Positions 20,688-30,999 of a stretch of DNA of 64,000 nucleotides are shown piece after piece. The first letter of the stretch is position 1, and the number at the start of each line of letters is the position of its first letter. The position numbers were made by a program, and so were the translations under genes. This DNA comes from Bos javanicus (Eukaryota; Chordata; Mammalia; Artiodactyla; Bovidae): positions 27,316,001 to 27,380,000 of the forward strand of contig NC_083876.1 of NCBI RefSeq assembly GCF_032452875.1, read 5' to 3'. The notes under the pieces are model-generated. The model was not told the origin of the DNA, did no database searches, and saw nothing but the letters and a program-made list of their open reading frames with translations.

Positions 20688-21220
20688 TCTGTACAGTCAA
20701 AGCTATGGTTTTTCCAGTAGTCATGTACAGATGTGAGAGCCTGAACATAAAGAAAGCTAAGTGCCAAATAAACTGCTTTTGTTTTTTGTTTTTTAATTTT
20801 ATTTTATTTTTAAACTTTACATAATTGTATTAGTTTTGCCAAATATCAAAATGAATCCGCTTTTGAATTGTGGCGCTGGAGAAGACTCTTGAGAGTCTCT
20901 TGGATTGCGAGGAGATCAAATCAATCAATCCTAAAAGGAAATCAACCTTGAATATACATCGGCAGTGCTGATGCTGAAGCTGCAATACTTTAGCCACCTG
21001 ATGTGAAGACCTGACTCATTGGAAAAGACTTTGATGCTGGGAAAGATTGAGGGCAAGAGGAGAAGGGGGCGACAGTGGATGAGATGGCTGCATGACATCA
21101 GTGACTCAACAGACATGAGTCTGAGCAAACTCAGAGAGAGAGTGAAGACAGGGAATCCTGGCATGCTTCAGTCCATTGAGTAGCAAAGAGTGGGTCATGA
21201 TTCAGCAACTGAACAACAAT
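20688..21220 (+). mobile_element. BovB LINE 3' part, split by an L1 end
   Basis: Sense BovB from GTACAGTCAAAGCTATGG to the CAACTGAACAACAA tail. Split at 20782-20858 by a minimal L1 insertion. Older-group markers CACCTGATGTG and GGGAAAGATTGAGGG. It lies 117 bases downstream of another BovB 3' end in the same orientation but of the other group, so the two are separate insertions. Confidence 0.92.
20782..20858 (-). mobile_element. 77-base L1 3' end nested in BovB
   Basis: T-run then ATTTTATTTTTAAACTTTAC, ATAATTGTATTAGTTTTGCC and AAATATCAAAATGAATCC, which is the extreme 3' end of ruminant L1 in antisense. Seven-base target duplication GCTTTTG at 20775-20781 and 20859-20865. Without it the BovB reads through. 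Confidence 0.92.
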
Positions 21221-21489
21221 GTAGATATAGATTCAGTCACAGTTATCAGAATTAGTTATTTAATCTCTAATGTAACACTCAAGAGCCACTCCTTTCAATG
21301 AATAAAAATGAAGGAAAAATAAAGTCTATAAAACATTACTTCAAAAGCAACAACAACCAAAAACAAATTATAGTGGAAGTTTTTCAGCATCTCTATATGG
21401 CATCTCCAATTGGCCACATGCAGATCATTCTGAAAAGATGTTTTATCACATGTCAATGCTATTGAAACCAAACCATGTCATATTTTAAT
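21221..21489. other. single-copy spacer
   Basis: No feature recognised. Confidence 0.45.
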
Positions 21490-21605
21490 ATTCTGAATAT
21501 TTATTATGTGCCAGGCTTTGTGCTAAGTGCTGGTAATTTAGTATTTACTTCAAGGATGAACGAGTATTTTACCTTCATAGACTTTACAGTTTATTAGAGC
21601 AGAAA
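21490..21605 (+). mobile_element. L2 LINE fragment
   Basis: ATTTATTATGTGCCAGGCTT followed by GTGCTAAGTGCTGGTAATTT and CCTTCATAGACTTTACAG, in the order of the L2 3' region. Confidence 0.8.
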
Positions 21606-24600
21606 AACAATTAAATAAGGAATCACACTATATCGAGGCAAAGGACACCTCATAGCAATGCCAGTAATTAACTGTAATTGTTTTTAACTAACAATAATTG
21701 TAGTTCTGGTGTAATTTTGTCCACCTTTCCTCATAAACCACAACATCAGGTAACAGGATTGTTTGCCAATGTGAAAGAAATTTGTTGGCAATTCAGAGAT
21801 GTTTCAGTTAAAGAGTGCAACCTAACATGTAGTGAGAATAACATGCTCACTATCTTGATATTTAATGGCTAAAAAATCCTGCAGAGAACTTCCAGTAGAT
21901 GATTTTAAAACCCAGATTCCTAAACACATTGGGGTGGGGGGAAGCCAGTATCCATGGAGTTGAAATGGAGAAGAGATGACAAGGCTTCTTCTTCCTCTGG
22001 TTTCATGGAAGTTATATTGTTCCCCACACTAAAATTCAAAGAATTTATGAAGTATACTTGTTAGTTGTCAAACTCCTGGAACGATTTTTTTTTTTTTAAA
22101 TCTTCTCCTGAGGTTTCCGCTATCGCTGAGTAAAAGCTGATGAATTTCATGGTAAATACAAGACAAACATTTTATCCTGGAACTTCAGCTGACTATTCTC
22201 ACTTTTGGCTCATTTGCATTTATTAAAATTCAGGTTTGGGACACTACATTTTATCTGTGGACTTTTTGCTTTAATTAACAGGGTAGATATATGTGTGGCA
22301 AGAATTGAAATTCTGAGTTTCCTTAAATATGGAGAAGTTAGTCCTTGTTACCATATCCTTACCAAGCCATCAGCTGTCAGTTTAACGTTGCTAAGAAAGG
22401 AGCTTTTGGGAACAGAATGAGATGTTAAGCAGATGAAGGTTTTTGCTGGTTTTGTTCATTAACTAGTTTCCTAGAAATACATCTTTTTATGGCATTCTAC
22501 TAAGAATGTCTGGACTGTTTTTTTAATTTAAGCAAATATACAATAATTATATTAATAAATAATAGTATATGAAACACTGCTGATGTGCTCTTATGCCTGT
22601 TTGTATCTTACTAAAACCCACTGGAAGGAATCAAGTATAAGAATACATAGATACAGAGACAGAATTCCCAAGGACCCTACCAGATGAAGCTCTAATACTC
22701 TCTAATCTGCTAATGGGAGAGCTCCTGTGACAGACAAAGTGACAATGTGCTGACCTCTCCTTCTCCAAAGGGAATGTCCATCTCTACCCGAAATAGCCCT
22801 CTGAAAGCAACATGTACGCTTTACCTCCAAGTTAGTGAGCACTTTTGACATAAAGCAGTATTGTACTTCAACTCTGAGGTGACTTTTTATCTTTCACATT
22901 TTCCCATCGTTGAAATTGGGATGAATCTTCAGTTTGTGAAAAGTCATCCTTTAACTGGAAGTACTTTTCCTTTCTTAGTGGTATACTGAGCATAATAATG
23001 CACCTTTACATTGATGACACCTTAGAATGGATGAAATATGATTGCTCTCAACCTGTAGGGGTTTCAGATATGGCAGCAATAAATATTGGAAATATACTAG
23101 GTCAAATGAAAGCCCTGTGGATTTCCTCTGAATAAAGATGCAGCAGAACGGCTACTTCCCCACATGTGAGGCTGAACCTCAGCCCCCTTTGACCTTTCTA
23201 GTACACCTGCACAGATAGGTAGCTCTATCTTCTGTAATAGCAGCTCGGAATATAAATGCCAGGATCTTGTTTTCATAAATAATGCAGGCCCGAGGGCTAT
23301 TTTACCTTGATTGCTTATTCTCCATTCTCCAAAGCTTATAACTTATACCCAAATGATGTAACCTTACCATTTGCATTAATTCATGAATTTGAAACCAACC
23401 CTCTACAGGTTCCCTGGGGTGGTTTCCTTTCATTGGTATGCATGTAAATAGCACCAAAGCTGGCATAAAAATTAATGAACTATTTACTTTAGGAGCTTAT
23501 GCATAGCTCTGAAAAAAATCAAGCAAATGCTTAAGTTTATTAAAATAAAATTAAAGCTATAAAGTCTTAAATACTGAAGATAGTGTCTAAAATTGGTGGT
23601 GCTTAAGTTTGAAAAATATAAACTCAAAGCAAACTGAAGATGGGAAGAAATAACTATGTAGCAATTTTTGATGGTACTGCCCACCAACTAAAATATAGTC
23701 CGATTCTGGTACCACTATGGAGTTTAGGAGACAAACTAGTAAGAACTCAAACCAATCAGGAAAACGGTAGTTCCAAGCATCTGGGGTTTAGGCCAGAGAT
23801 GAATATACATTTTAAACCTGACTTCAGTTAGTGACAATACCTGTTCCCATTTTTATAGCACTGAGTATAGTTGCCTTATATATGAACAGTTTCACATTTT
23901 ATACATTTTGATAATAAACTCCTCAAAAAACAGTAACTGTCCAATTTGACCATGTCTCTTTGAAGTACCTTCCAACAGATGTCTCTGCCAACAGCCCCAT
24001 AAGAATTAACCCTAGATTCACCAATCTTACCCATGAGAATTCTGTAGAACTTCCCACATTGCTCCTTCAATGCAGGTCATTGCAGTTTTAATTGCAACTA
24101 TTCCTTATCTTGTAGAATGCTGATCTTACCAAATACATGTCAATTTCAGGGTCTAGATTTGCTCCTAATTTTGAAGCTGTTGTGGTTTCTGCTTAAGTTT
24201 TTCATTTTTCAGACATACAATACAGCATAGCTTTCTTTCTCCATGTTTCAGTTGCTTTACAGAACCAAACTGAAAGATTCAGTTTGAAATAATCTATTTC
24301 AGCAAGCTTTATCTTCTGACAAGTTGCCTTTTTTACCTCCCTGTATGTCTTTGCTGTATCAAAATATCAAACTCAAACCAATGTGAGTCATTTAAGGAGG
24401 GAAATTCACAATTCTAATTAACATAAAATTGGACTTGATCCAAAAAAGTAGCAAAAGAGAGAACTGAAATGTGGGCTATTAAAGAGAGTGGCCTGAAGGA
24501 CTAGGGGATCTGTATACAACTGTTTTCATCATTCCATTTGAAAAAACCTACAGAGGCCAAAAAGCAAATTATTCTTTCAACAAAAAACTGCAGCTAGCAA

Positions 24601-25026
24601 CACTTTCTGTTCTGATTCACAGATAGAAGAACTTCGAAATAGCTGCTTTGCAGAATCCTATATTGTTCCACATAAGATCATCCACTGCCTCAAAGTGATT
24701 TGCTAAGTGGTACTGGTGGAAGGACCACTGTGAACTGGCACTGGGCCAAGACACTTGGCCGTGCCTATCACCTGGAGGCCTCTTGAATGTTACAAGAACA
24801 GCAGACCTGATGTTTCTGGATTCCTACCACATGGTGCAGCCATAAATGGGTAGCAATGAAATAGATGAAACGTGTTTTATGGGATAGTTCCATTTGGCCA
24901 TGACTGCATGAGAAAAGGCTTGAAAGAGACTGTATTTAACACACAGTACTTATGAAAGCTAGAGTTATTAAAAGCACATCAGCCTAAAACAGAATTTTAT
25001 TCAAATGCCTCAACACACACATTACA
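21606..25026. other. 3.4-kb repeat-free stretch
   Basis: The longest stretch in the window with no transposon that I can recognise. Composition is mixed, with a short T-run at 22084-22097. At 23369-23440 an octamer-like ATTTGCAT is followed by the palindrome AATTCATGAATT and later TATGCATGTAAAT. No convincing exon. Candidate for non-coding regulatory sequence on the basis of transposon absence only. Confidence 0.45.
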
Positions 25027-25105
25027 TTGGATTGGTCAAAAAGTTCATTTGGGTTTTTCCATTCCATCTTCCAAAATACCCAAACGGACTTTTTGGCCAA
25101 CCCAA
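25027..25105. mobile_element. mariner MITE
   Basis: A 79-base near-palindrome: left arm TTGGATTGGTCAAAAAGTTC, right arm GGACTTTTTGGCCAACCCAA. This is the layout of short mariner-derived MITEs. TA follows the right end and CA precedes the left end, consistent with a mutated TA target duplication. It folds into one long hairpin. Confidence 0.9.
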
Positions 25106-25356
25106 TATTAGATTTATTGATACAGATGACAGAATTGTTGGCATATGCTGAAAGTTACTACACAGAGATGCATAGCTCATTTATATCAACTTTCTAATGT
25201 CCTTTCAAGAAAAAGACTATGTAATTTGGAACAAAATATAAGTCTGTATTTCTAAATAACTCATTCAATGATGTTACCTATATAACCACAACTAAAGTGC
25301 TCCATTGCCAGTCATAAAAGGTTCATATGTACTTTACCATTTACTAAGGTAAAATT
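25106..25356. other. single-copy spacer
   Basis: No feature recognised; includes the left target duplication of the next BovB. Confidence 0.45.
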
Positions 25357-25830
25357 TAGTTTGCCAACAAAGGTCCGTCTAGTCAAGGCTATGGTTTTTC
25401 CAGTGGTCATGTATGGATGTGAGAGTTCGACTGCGAAGAAAGCTGAGCGCCAAAGAATTGATGCTTTGGAACTGTGGTGTTGGAGAAGACTCTTGAGAGT
25501 CCCTTGGACTACAAGGAGATCCAACCAGTCCATCCTAAAGGAGACCAGTCCTGGGTTATCATTGGAAGGACTGATGCTGAAGCTGAAACTCCAATACTTT
25601 GACCACCTCATGTGAAGAGTTGACTCATTGGAAAAGACCCTGATGCTGGGAGGGATTGGTGGCAGGAGGAGAAGGGGACGACAGAGGATGAGATGGCTGG
25701 ATGGCATCACCGACTCGATGGACACAAGTTTGGGTAAACTCCGGGAGTTGTGATGGACAGGGAGGCCTGGCATGCTGTGGTTCATGGGGTCGCAAAGAGT
25801 CAGACACGACTGAGCAACTGAACTGAACTG
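25357..25830 (+). mobile_element. BovB LINE 3' end
   Basis: 474 bases from TTAGTTTGCCAACAAAGGTC to GAACTGAACTG. Perfect 11-base target duplication AAGGTAAAATT (25346-25356 and 25831-25841). Younger-group markers CACCTCATGTG and GGGAGGGATTGG. The open frame 25361-25615 shows VRLVKAMVFPVVMYGCES, part of the BovB post-RT region. Confidence 0.95.
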
Positions 25831-25841
25831 AAGGTAAAATT

Positions 25842-27399
25842 ATCTGTCAAACTAAGTAGCCATATGCTGAAACAAAGTTCAAAGGAACTCTAAATCTGAG
25901 TATCTTTCTTTTATGAAAGATTTTCAAAGATTTGACAATATATACATTTTAAGAAATGTCTCATATATGCTAATCTCAAATTATCAAATTTATAGCAACA
26001 ATCCATAATCTATAATGTCAATAAGTGCAAAGTATTTTTAGATATCCCACACAAATAAGGAAAAAGTACTAATCACTAAAATATGGGGAAATTATATTTA
26101 AGACTTTACTAGTTGACAATTTGAAGTTCTTTAAGAAAACGTAACTTTTGAACTTTAAGCATTTAAAGTAAAATAGAAAATTTGCTATTGTGTGTTCTTC
26201 TTTGCACACTAACACAGTATAAGTTTGTTAGCTAACTTTAATTTCCAACTACCAAGAAAAACACTTTATTGATTGCAAAATAATCTACTAAAAATATAAT
26301 GGCAAAGTGTAGACTTGAAATTTGAGAATAGTGGGCTACGGTGGACATTAACAATGAAAATCTGGGGGTCCCTTACCAGGAAAAAAGAAAAAGCTTTATT
26401 ATTTACACTTGTTAATAGACCTGAGATTTATTCTATCTTTCAGTAGAAAAGAATACAAGTCAATGCAGGTAAGGACAGAAAGTGGAAGGAAGGAGGAAAG
26501 AAGGATTTACACATAACTGAGCATTGGTGAAAGACATCTATATTGTAAATGTTGACTGTTTTCCCTTCTCATACACTCTTCTGTTGCTTCAAATATTGTT
26601 AAAATACAAGCTTTTAGATTTTACACCTAGATCTTACTGATTCATCAAGATCAAAATCAAAAGGAAAATCTTCCCATTTATCATGACCACAAACTAATCT
26701 GAAGAATCAAAATAGATTTGAGTATGTTTGGTACTTGACTCCAACCATAAACATTACTAATGCTTTGTTAAAATAACAATGACAACAACAATAATGAATG
26801 ACAGAGACAACATATACTCAGCTAAGCGCCTATGCTGGAGGCTTCCAGTTTTTGTTCTTTTTTATGAACCAACTCTTGGGAGATTTAGTAACTATTAAAG
26901 CATCTACCAATAAAATCTCAAAAGAGGCTTATAATTCAAAAAACATGGCTATTTGGGGCTTCTATCTGAAGAAGTTCACTGCATCAGAAAAGGGCTCATT
27001 CATCTGAATACTCATTTCTGATCACATTTAAACTGCATCATCTTTAAAATGATGAGCTCACTATTAAGGGACCGGATAGGGAGATACAAAAGAATTTACC
27101 TCTTGAGTAATTCTGTAGCAAGCTTTGTGTCTTACATAAATTTTACTTATCCCTCAGGTAGACAAACATTAACTCTGTTTTTACTTATTAGGAGACTAGT
27201 GCACACAATTTAATCATGAAAAGGGATTCTGTATATTTCTAAAGTCCAGGTTCTCGCTTATTCTCCTCCTTTTCTAAATATTTTGCCTGGAACCATCTTG
27301 GCATCTTACATCATTTGGCTGGCTCTTTGTCATCCTTGGGGTCTGTTGATGCCTACCTCCATCGGTCCATTTGCTAAAGTCATTTTATCTCATCTTCCC
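25842..27399. other. AT-rich single-copy DNA
   Basis: No transposon or exon recognised over about 1.55 kb. Confidence 0.45.
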
Positions 27400-27512
27400 C
27401 CATAGACTGTGACATCCTAGAGGACAGGGTTCTTGCCTTTCTTCCTTCGGGTTCCCAGCCTTGCTAACAGTTTCTGGCACACTGTAAACATTCACCAAGT
27501 GTTAACAGATCC
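27400..27512 (+). mobile_element. L2 LINE 3' fragment
   Basis: CATAGACTGTGACATCCTAG, AGGACAGGGTTCTTGCCTTT and TTTCTGGCACACTGTAAACA follow the L2 3' end order (gain of 'agactgtgag...agggcaggg...cctggcacatagta'). Confidence 0.72.
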
Positions 27513-27792
27513 CTTCCCCATCTTGAGTTTTTATTTTAGAGAACTAAAGTTAAAATTTACATTTTTAAAAAAGTCAGGCTTTGAACTCATTATCAAGCTG
27601 ATCTTTCATTATGTTGGGCTTTCACCTAAAAAGTGAGCGTAACATTTAGTCCTCACAAATACACCATAATATAAAACAATGGGAAAACTGTAAAGTTTCT
27701 CAAAACAATGTTAGGACAACAAGAGAGACTAGTGCAGTTCACTGGTTTTGAATTTTCTACAAAAAGTAACACAGATACACACATAACAACAT
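27513..27792. other. single-copy spacer
   Basis: No feature recognised; the last 12 bases are the left target duplication of the Bov-A2. Confidence 0.45.
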
Positions 27793-28064
27793 GCTGCTGC
27801 TCCTAAGTCACTTCAGTCGTGTCCGACTCTGTGCGACCCCATAGACAGCAGCCCACTAGGCTCCTCTGTCCCTGGGATTCTCCAGGCAAGAATACTGGAG
27901 TGGGTTGCCATTTCTTTCTCCAATGCATGAAAGTGAAAAGTGAAAGGGAAGTCGCTCAGTCGTGCCCGACTCTTAGCGACCCCACGGACTGCAGCCTACC
28001 AGGCTCCTCCGTCCATGGGATTTTCCAGGCAAGAGTACTGGAGTGGGGTGCCATTGCCTTCTCC
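27793..28064 (-). mobile_element. Bov-A2 SINE (dimer)
   Basis: Antisense full dimer from GCTGCTGCTCCTAAGTCACT to GCCATTGCCTTCTCC. Perfect 12-base target duplication ACATAACAACAT (27781-27792 and 28065-28076). Confidence 0.96.
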
Positions 28065-28249
28065 ACATAACAACATACATCTCTGTAAAAAGTGTGGATC
28101 CTTAATGTATATAGAGGGAAATCACACTAACAGTTAATCAAAAAGTTAATGCGTAGAAAAACTAGCATGCTATATTTAATTAAGGCAACAAACAAGACGA
28201 GGAAGAAGACAGATTCCTGGAGTTTATTTGGGACAGCCCATTGGAGGTT

Positions 28250-28437
28250 CGCTAGTAGCTCAGACAGTAAAGAATCTGCCCACAATGTGAAAAAAGAGTT
28301 CAATGCCTGGGTCGGGATGATCCCCTGGAGAAGGAAATGGCAACCCACTCCAGTATTCTTGCCTGGAGAATTCTGTGGACAGAGGAGCCCGTCGCAAAGA
28401 GTAGGACACGGCTGAGTGGCTACCACTTTGACTTCAC
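28250..28437 (+). mobile_element. Bov-tA SINE
   Basis: Sense copy starting with a mutated head (TCGCTAGTAGCTCAGACAGT) and continuing GGAGAAGGAAATGGCAACCC. An internal deletion removes the usual GCCTGG...CTACAGTCC part. Eight-base TGGAGGTT repeats at 28242-28249 and 28438-28445. Confidence 0.88.
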
Positions 28438-28445
28438 TGGAGGTT

Positions 28446-29816
28446 GGGTGGGAGGGGCAGTGAGAGGACAGTGCTGTTGTAACTGGATTATGCTTGGCTC
28501 CCTGGTAAGAGGACCCCTGGGGAAGATGCCCCTGGGGAAATATTTGCTTATGGAGCATCTGAGCATGACCTGCAATAAAGTGGCAAATTATGCCTAGATC
28601 AGACACACTAATACCCACTCTTTCTTTTGGATTAGAGAGCACAGAAATGCTTCCTCCCCTAGGGCAAAACTGAGAGCAAAAAAATGTTTTTCCTTCCACC
28701 TACAGTAAATATTTGAGGAAGTTTAGGAGCAAATTGATTTTCAAAATAAAAACAAAACAGCCTTTCTATGCACTATTCAGGGTCTCTAGAGGTACACTGG
28801 GCCGGTTAGAGGATGCTGCCTCAGAATTTGAAAAAAAAAAAAAAATTGGTTTCTTTGTCCTTCTGGCTTTTCCAAACTAAAATTTATTTCAGGGAGCCCT
28901 ATAGGCAGAACTACCAAACAGGCAACTGCTTCTTGCCCAAAGACATCTTGTCTCAACAGAAAATCTCCCAACAATTTAAGCCCTCCCTGGGGAAGCAGCA
29001 GAGATGACCGTGGGCAATCTGGCTCTGCACCTATAATCTGTATTGGCCAAGACAAAGTGAGCAATATTAGTCACTTTAATACTATGGAAGGTCACCCAAA
29101 TTATGATTTTTACTACAATTAGCTTACAGCACAGTCATGATATATCTCAGCTGCAGCACAGTTCTACTGGAAAGGGAATGAAATTCTTTCATAATTCAGA
29201 AATGTCATAAAAACTACTTTCAATGTGATCTTTAATACAAAATGGACAGTTACCAATATAACTGAGGGCAGGAACATGGACATAAAGGATGTCCTTTGGA
29301 AAAATATTGGAACATAAAACCTTATATGAATCATAAATAAAATTTACAAGCAATGTAACTCTGGGGAGAATGCACACTGGATATGGATCTCCCTATAAGC
29401 ACTGATTCTCAAAATAACTACTTGGTTGGCTCTCGTTTAATCTGATATTAGTATTATCAACAGCAAGAGTCAATCTTTTAATTCTCTTTTTAAGGATAGC
29501 AAGTAAGCAAATTAGATGAAATATACCCATACATATCTTGAGGCCTGGAAAAAAGTGTCCTTTGCAATATATTAAATACCATATTAAATAACAATGTATT
29601 AAAAAACAACAATTTATTAAATAACATTAAATGTATCAACTTGTTTTGTAAAATTTTTAAATGCATAGACTATAGTTGATCTTCATCTAAGCTGGTCAGA
29701 CTGAACTGAATAGCTATTACCATATTGATTCCCTTATAACTATCAAAATGAGCTTTTCATACCCCAGCTGTTTTATCACTTATAATAAAATGAATTAGAT
29801 TAACTAACACAGTATA
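28446..29816. other. single-copy DNA with a poly-A run
   Basis: No transposon recognised. An A-run at 28831-28846. The 190-codon minus-strand frame at 28127-28699 runs across the Bov-tA and is a chance opening. Confidence 0.45.
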
Positions 29817-30074
29817 GGAGAAGGCAATGGCACCCCACTCCAGTACTCTTGCCTGGAAAATCCCATGGGTGGAGGAGCCTGGTGGGCTACAGTCCATGGG
29901 GTCGCTGAGGGTCGGATACGACTGAGCGACTTCACTTTCACTGTTCACTTTCATGCATTGGAGGAGGAAATGGCAACCCACTCCAGTGTTCTTGCCTGGA
30001 GAATCCCAGGGATGGGGGACCCCTGCCATCTCTGGGGTCACACAGAGTCGGACACGACTGAAGCAACTTAGCAG
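29817..30074 (+). mobile_element. Bov-A2 SINE (dimer)
   Basis: Sense dimer from GGAGAAGGCAATGGCACCCC to GAAGCAACTTAGCAG. The second monomer carries a short deletion after GGGGACCCCTGCC. Confidence 0.93.
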
Positions 30075-30687
30075 TTATCAGCAACCTGCAGACAGTTAGG
30101 CTTTTTCCTCCCCCGCCCCTCACTGACTTTTTTTATGACCTTAGAAATATTTTCCATTTAACAAGTTCCAGTGGATATAGCCACTCCTCATTTTAATTGT
30201 TCAGCATTACACAGCGCTGTCTCTTCCTGTTGCTTTGAAAACCCCCCAAACTCCAGGTTTTCTTCTCTAAAGATCCTTCAAGATCTTTTCAAGCTTTCTT
30301 CTCCTCCCCAACCATTATTTACTATTAGAGGACCTCTTTTCTATTCTCACAGCACACTCCTTGCCTACTTTATCCCATTCCCGCCTATGACTTCAAATAT
30401 CATCTCTATGCCACTGAATTCAAATGGCACAACTAGTCTGAAAGAGCAGAGCCATTCAGCGAACACGAGAGTCAGCATGTATGTACGCATTGCTTATGTT
30501 AACCAAAATGATAACTGTAGAGTTTTAAACTCTATTAAGTCACACACGAATAAAAATGAACATTTTCTTGGATAAAAATTGGTCCAAATTAACCTTTTAG
30601 GAAAAATGAAGAAGAACTCTGTTGCATTTCTTTACTATATACTATTTGTACCATCTATTTTCACTTTGTTATTAAAACACACAATAT
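30075..30687. other. single-copy DNA
   Basis: No repeat recognised. The 134-codon plus frame at 30171-30575 has no domain, no splice context and ordinary composition, so it is not called. Confidence 0.45.
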
Positions 30688-30990
30688 GGGGCTTCCCTGG
30701 TGGTCCAGTGGTTAAGAATCCACCTTGCAACGCAAGGGACACTGGTTCAATCCCTGGTCTTGGAAGATCTCACGTGCCATGAAGCAACTAAGCCCATGCG
30801 CCACGACTACTGAGCCTGCACTCTGGAGACTGAGGGCCCTGGAGCCCAAGCTTCTCAGCAAGAAGCCGCCAACAACGAGAAGCCCGCCCACCACAATGAA
30901 GAGGAACCTTACCTGCCGCAACTACAAAAAGCCTGCGTGCAGCAAGGAGGACCCGGGGCAGCCAAAAATAAACAAATAAACCTTCCTTAA
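30688..30990 (+). mobile_element. CHR-type tRNA SINE
   Basis: Head GGGCTTCCCTGGTGGTCCAG, TTAAGAATCCACCTTGCAAC and a body with CAACTAAGCCCATGCGCCAC, ending in a simple AAATAAACAAATAAA tail. It belongs to the cetartiodactyl CHR group, a different family from Bov-tA. AAAACACAC repeats flank it (from 30674 and from 30992). Confidence 0.9.
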
Positions 30991-30999
30991 AAAAACACA

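Noticed and set aside
28127..28699. 190-codon minus-strand frame
   Set aside because: It crosses a Bov-tA SINE and reads through its antisense strand; such frames are common in these SINEs.
30171..30575. 134-codon plus-strand frame
   Set aside because: No recognisable domain or exon context; composition fits chance in low-GC DNA.
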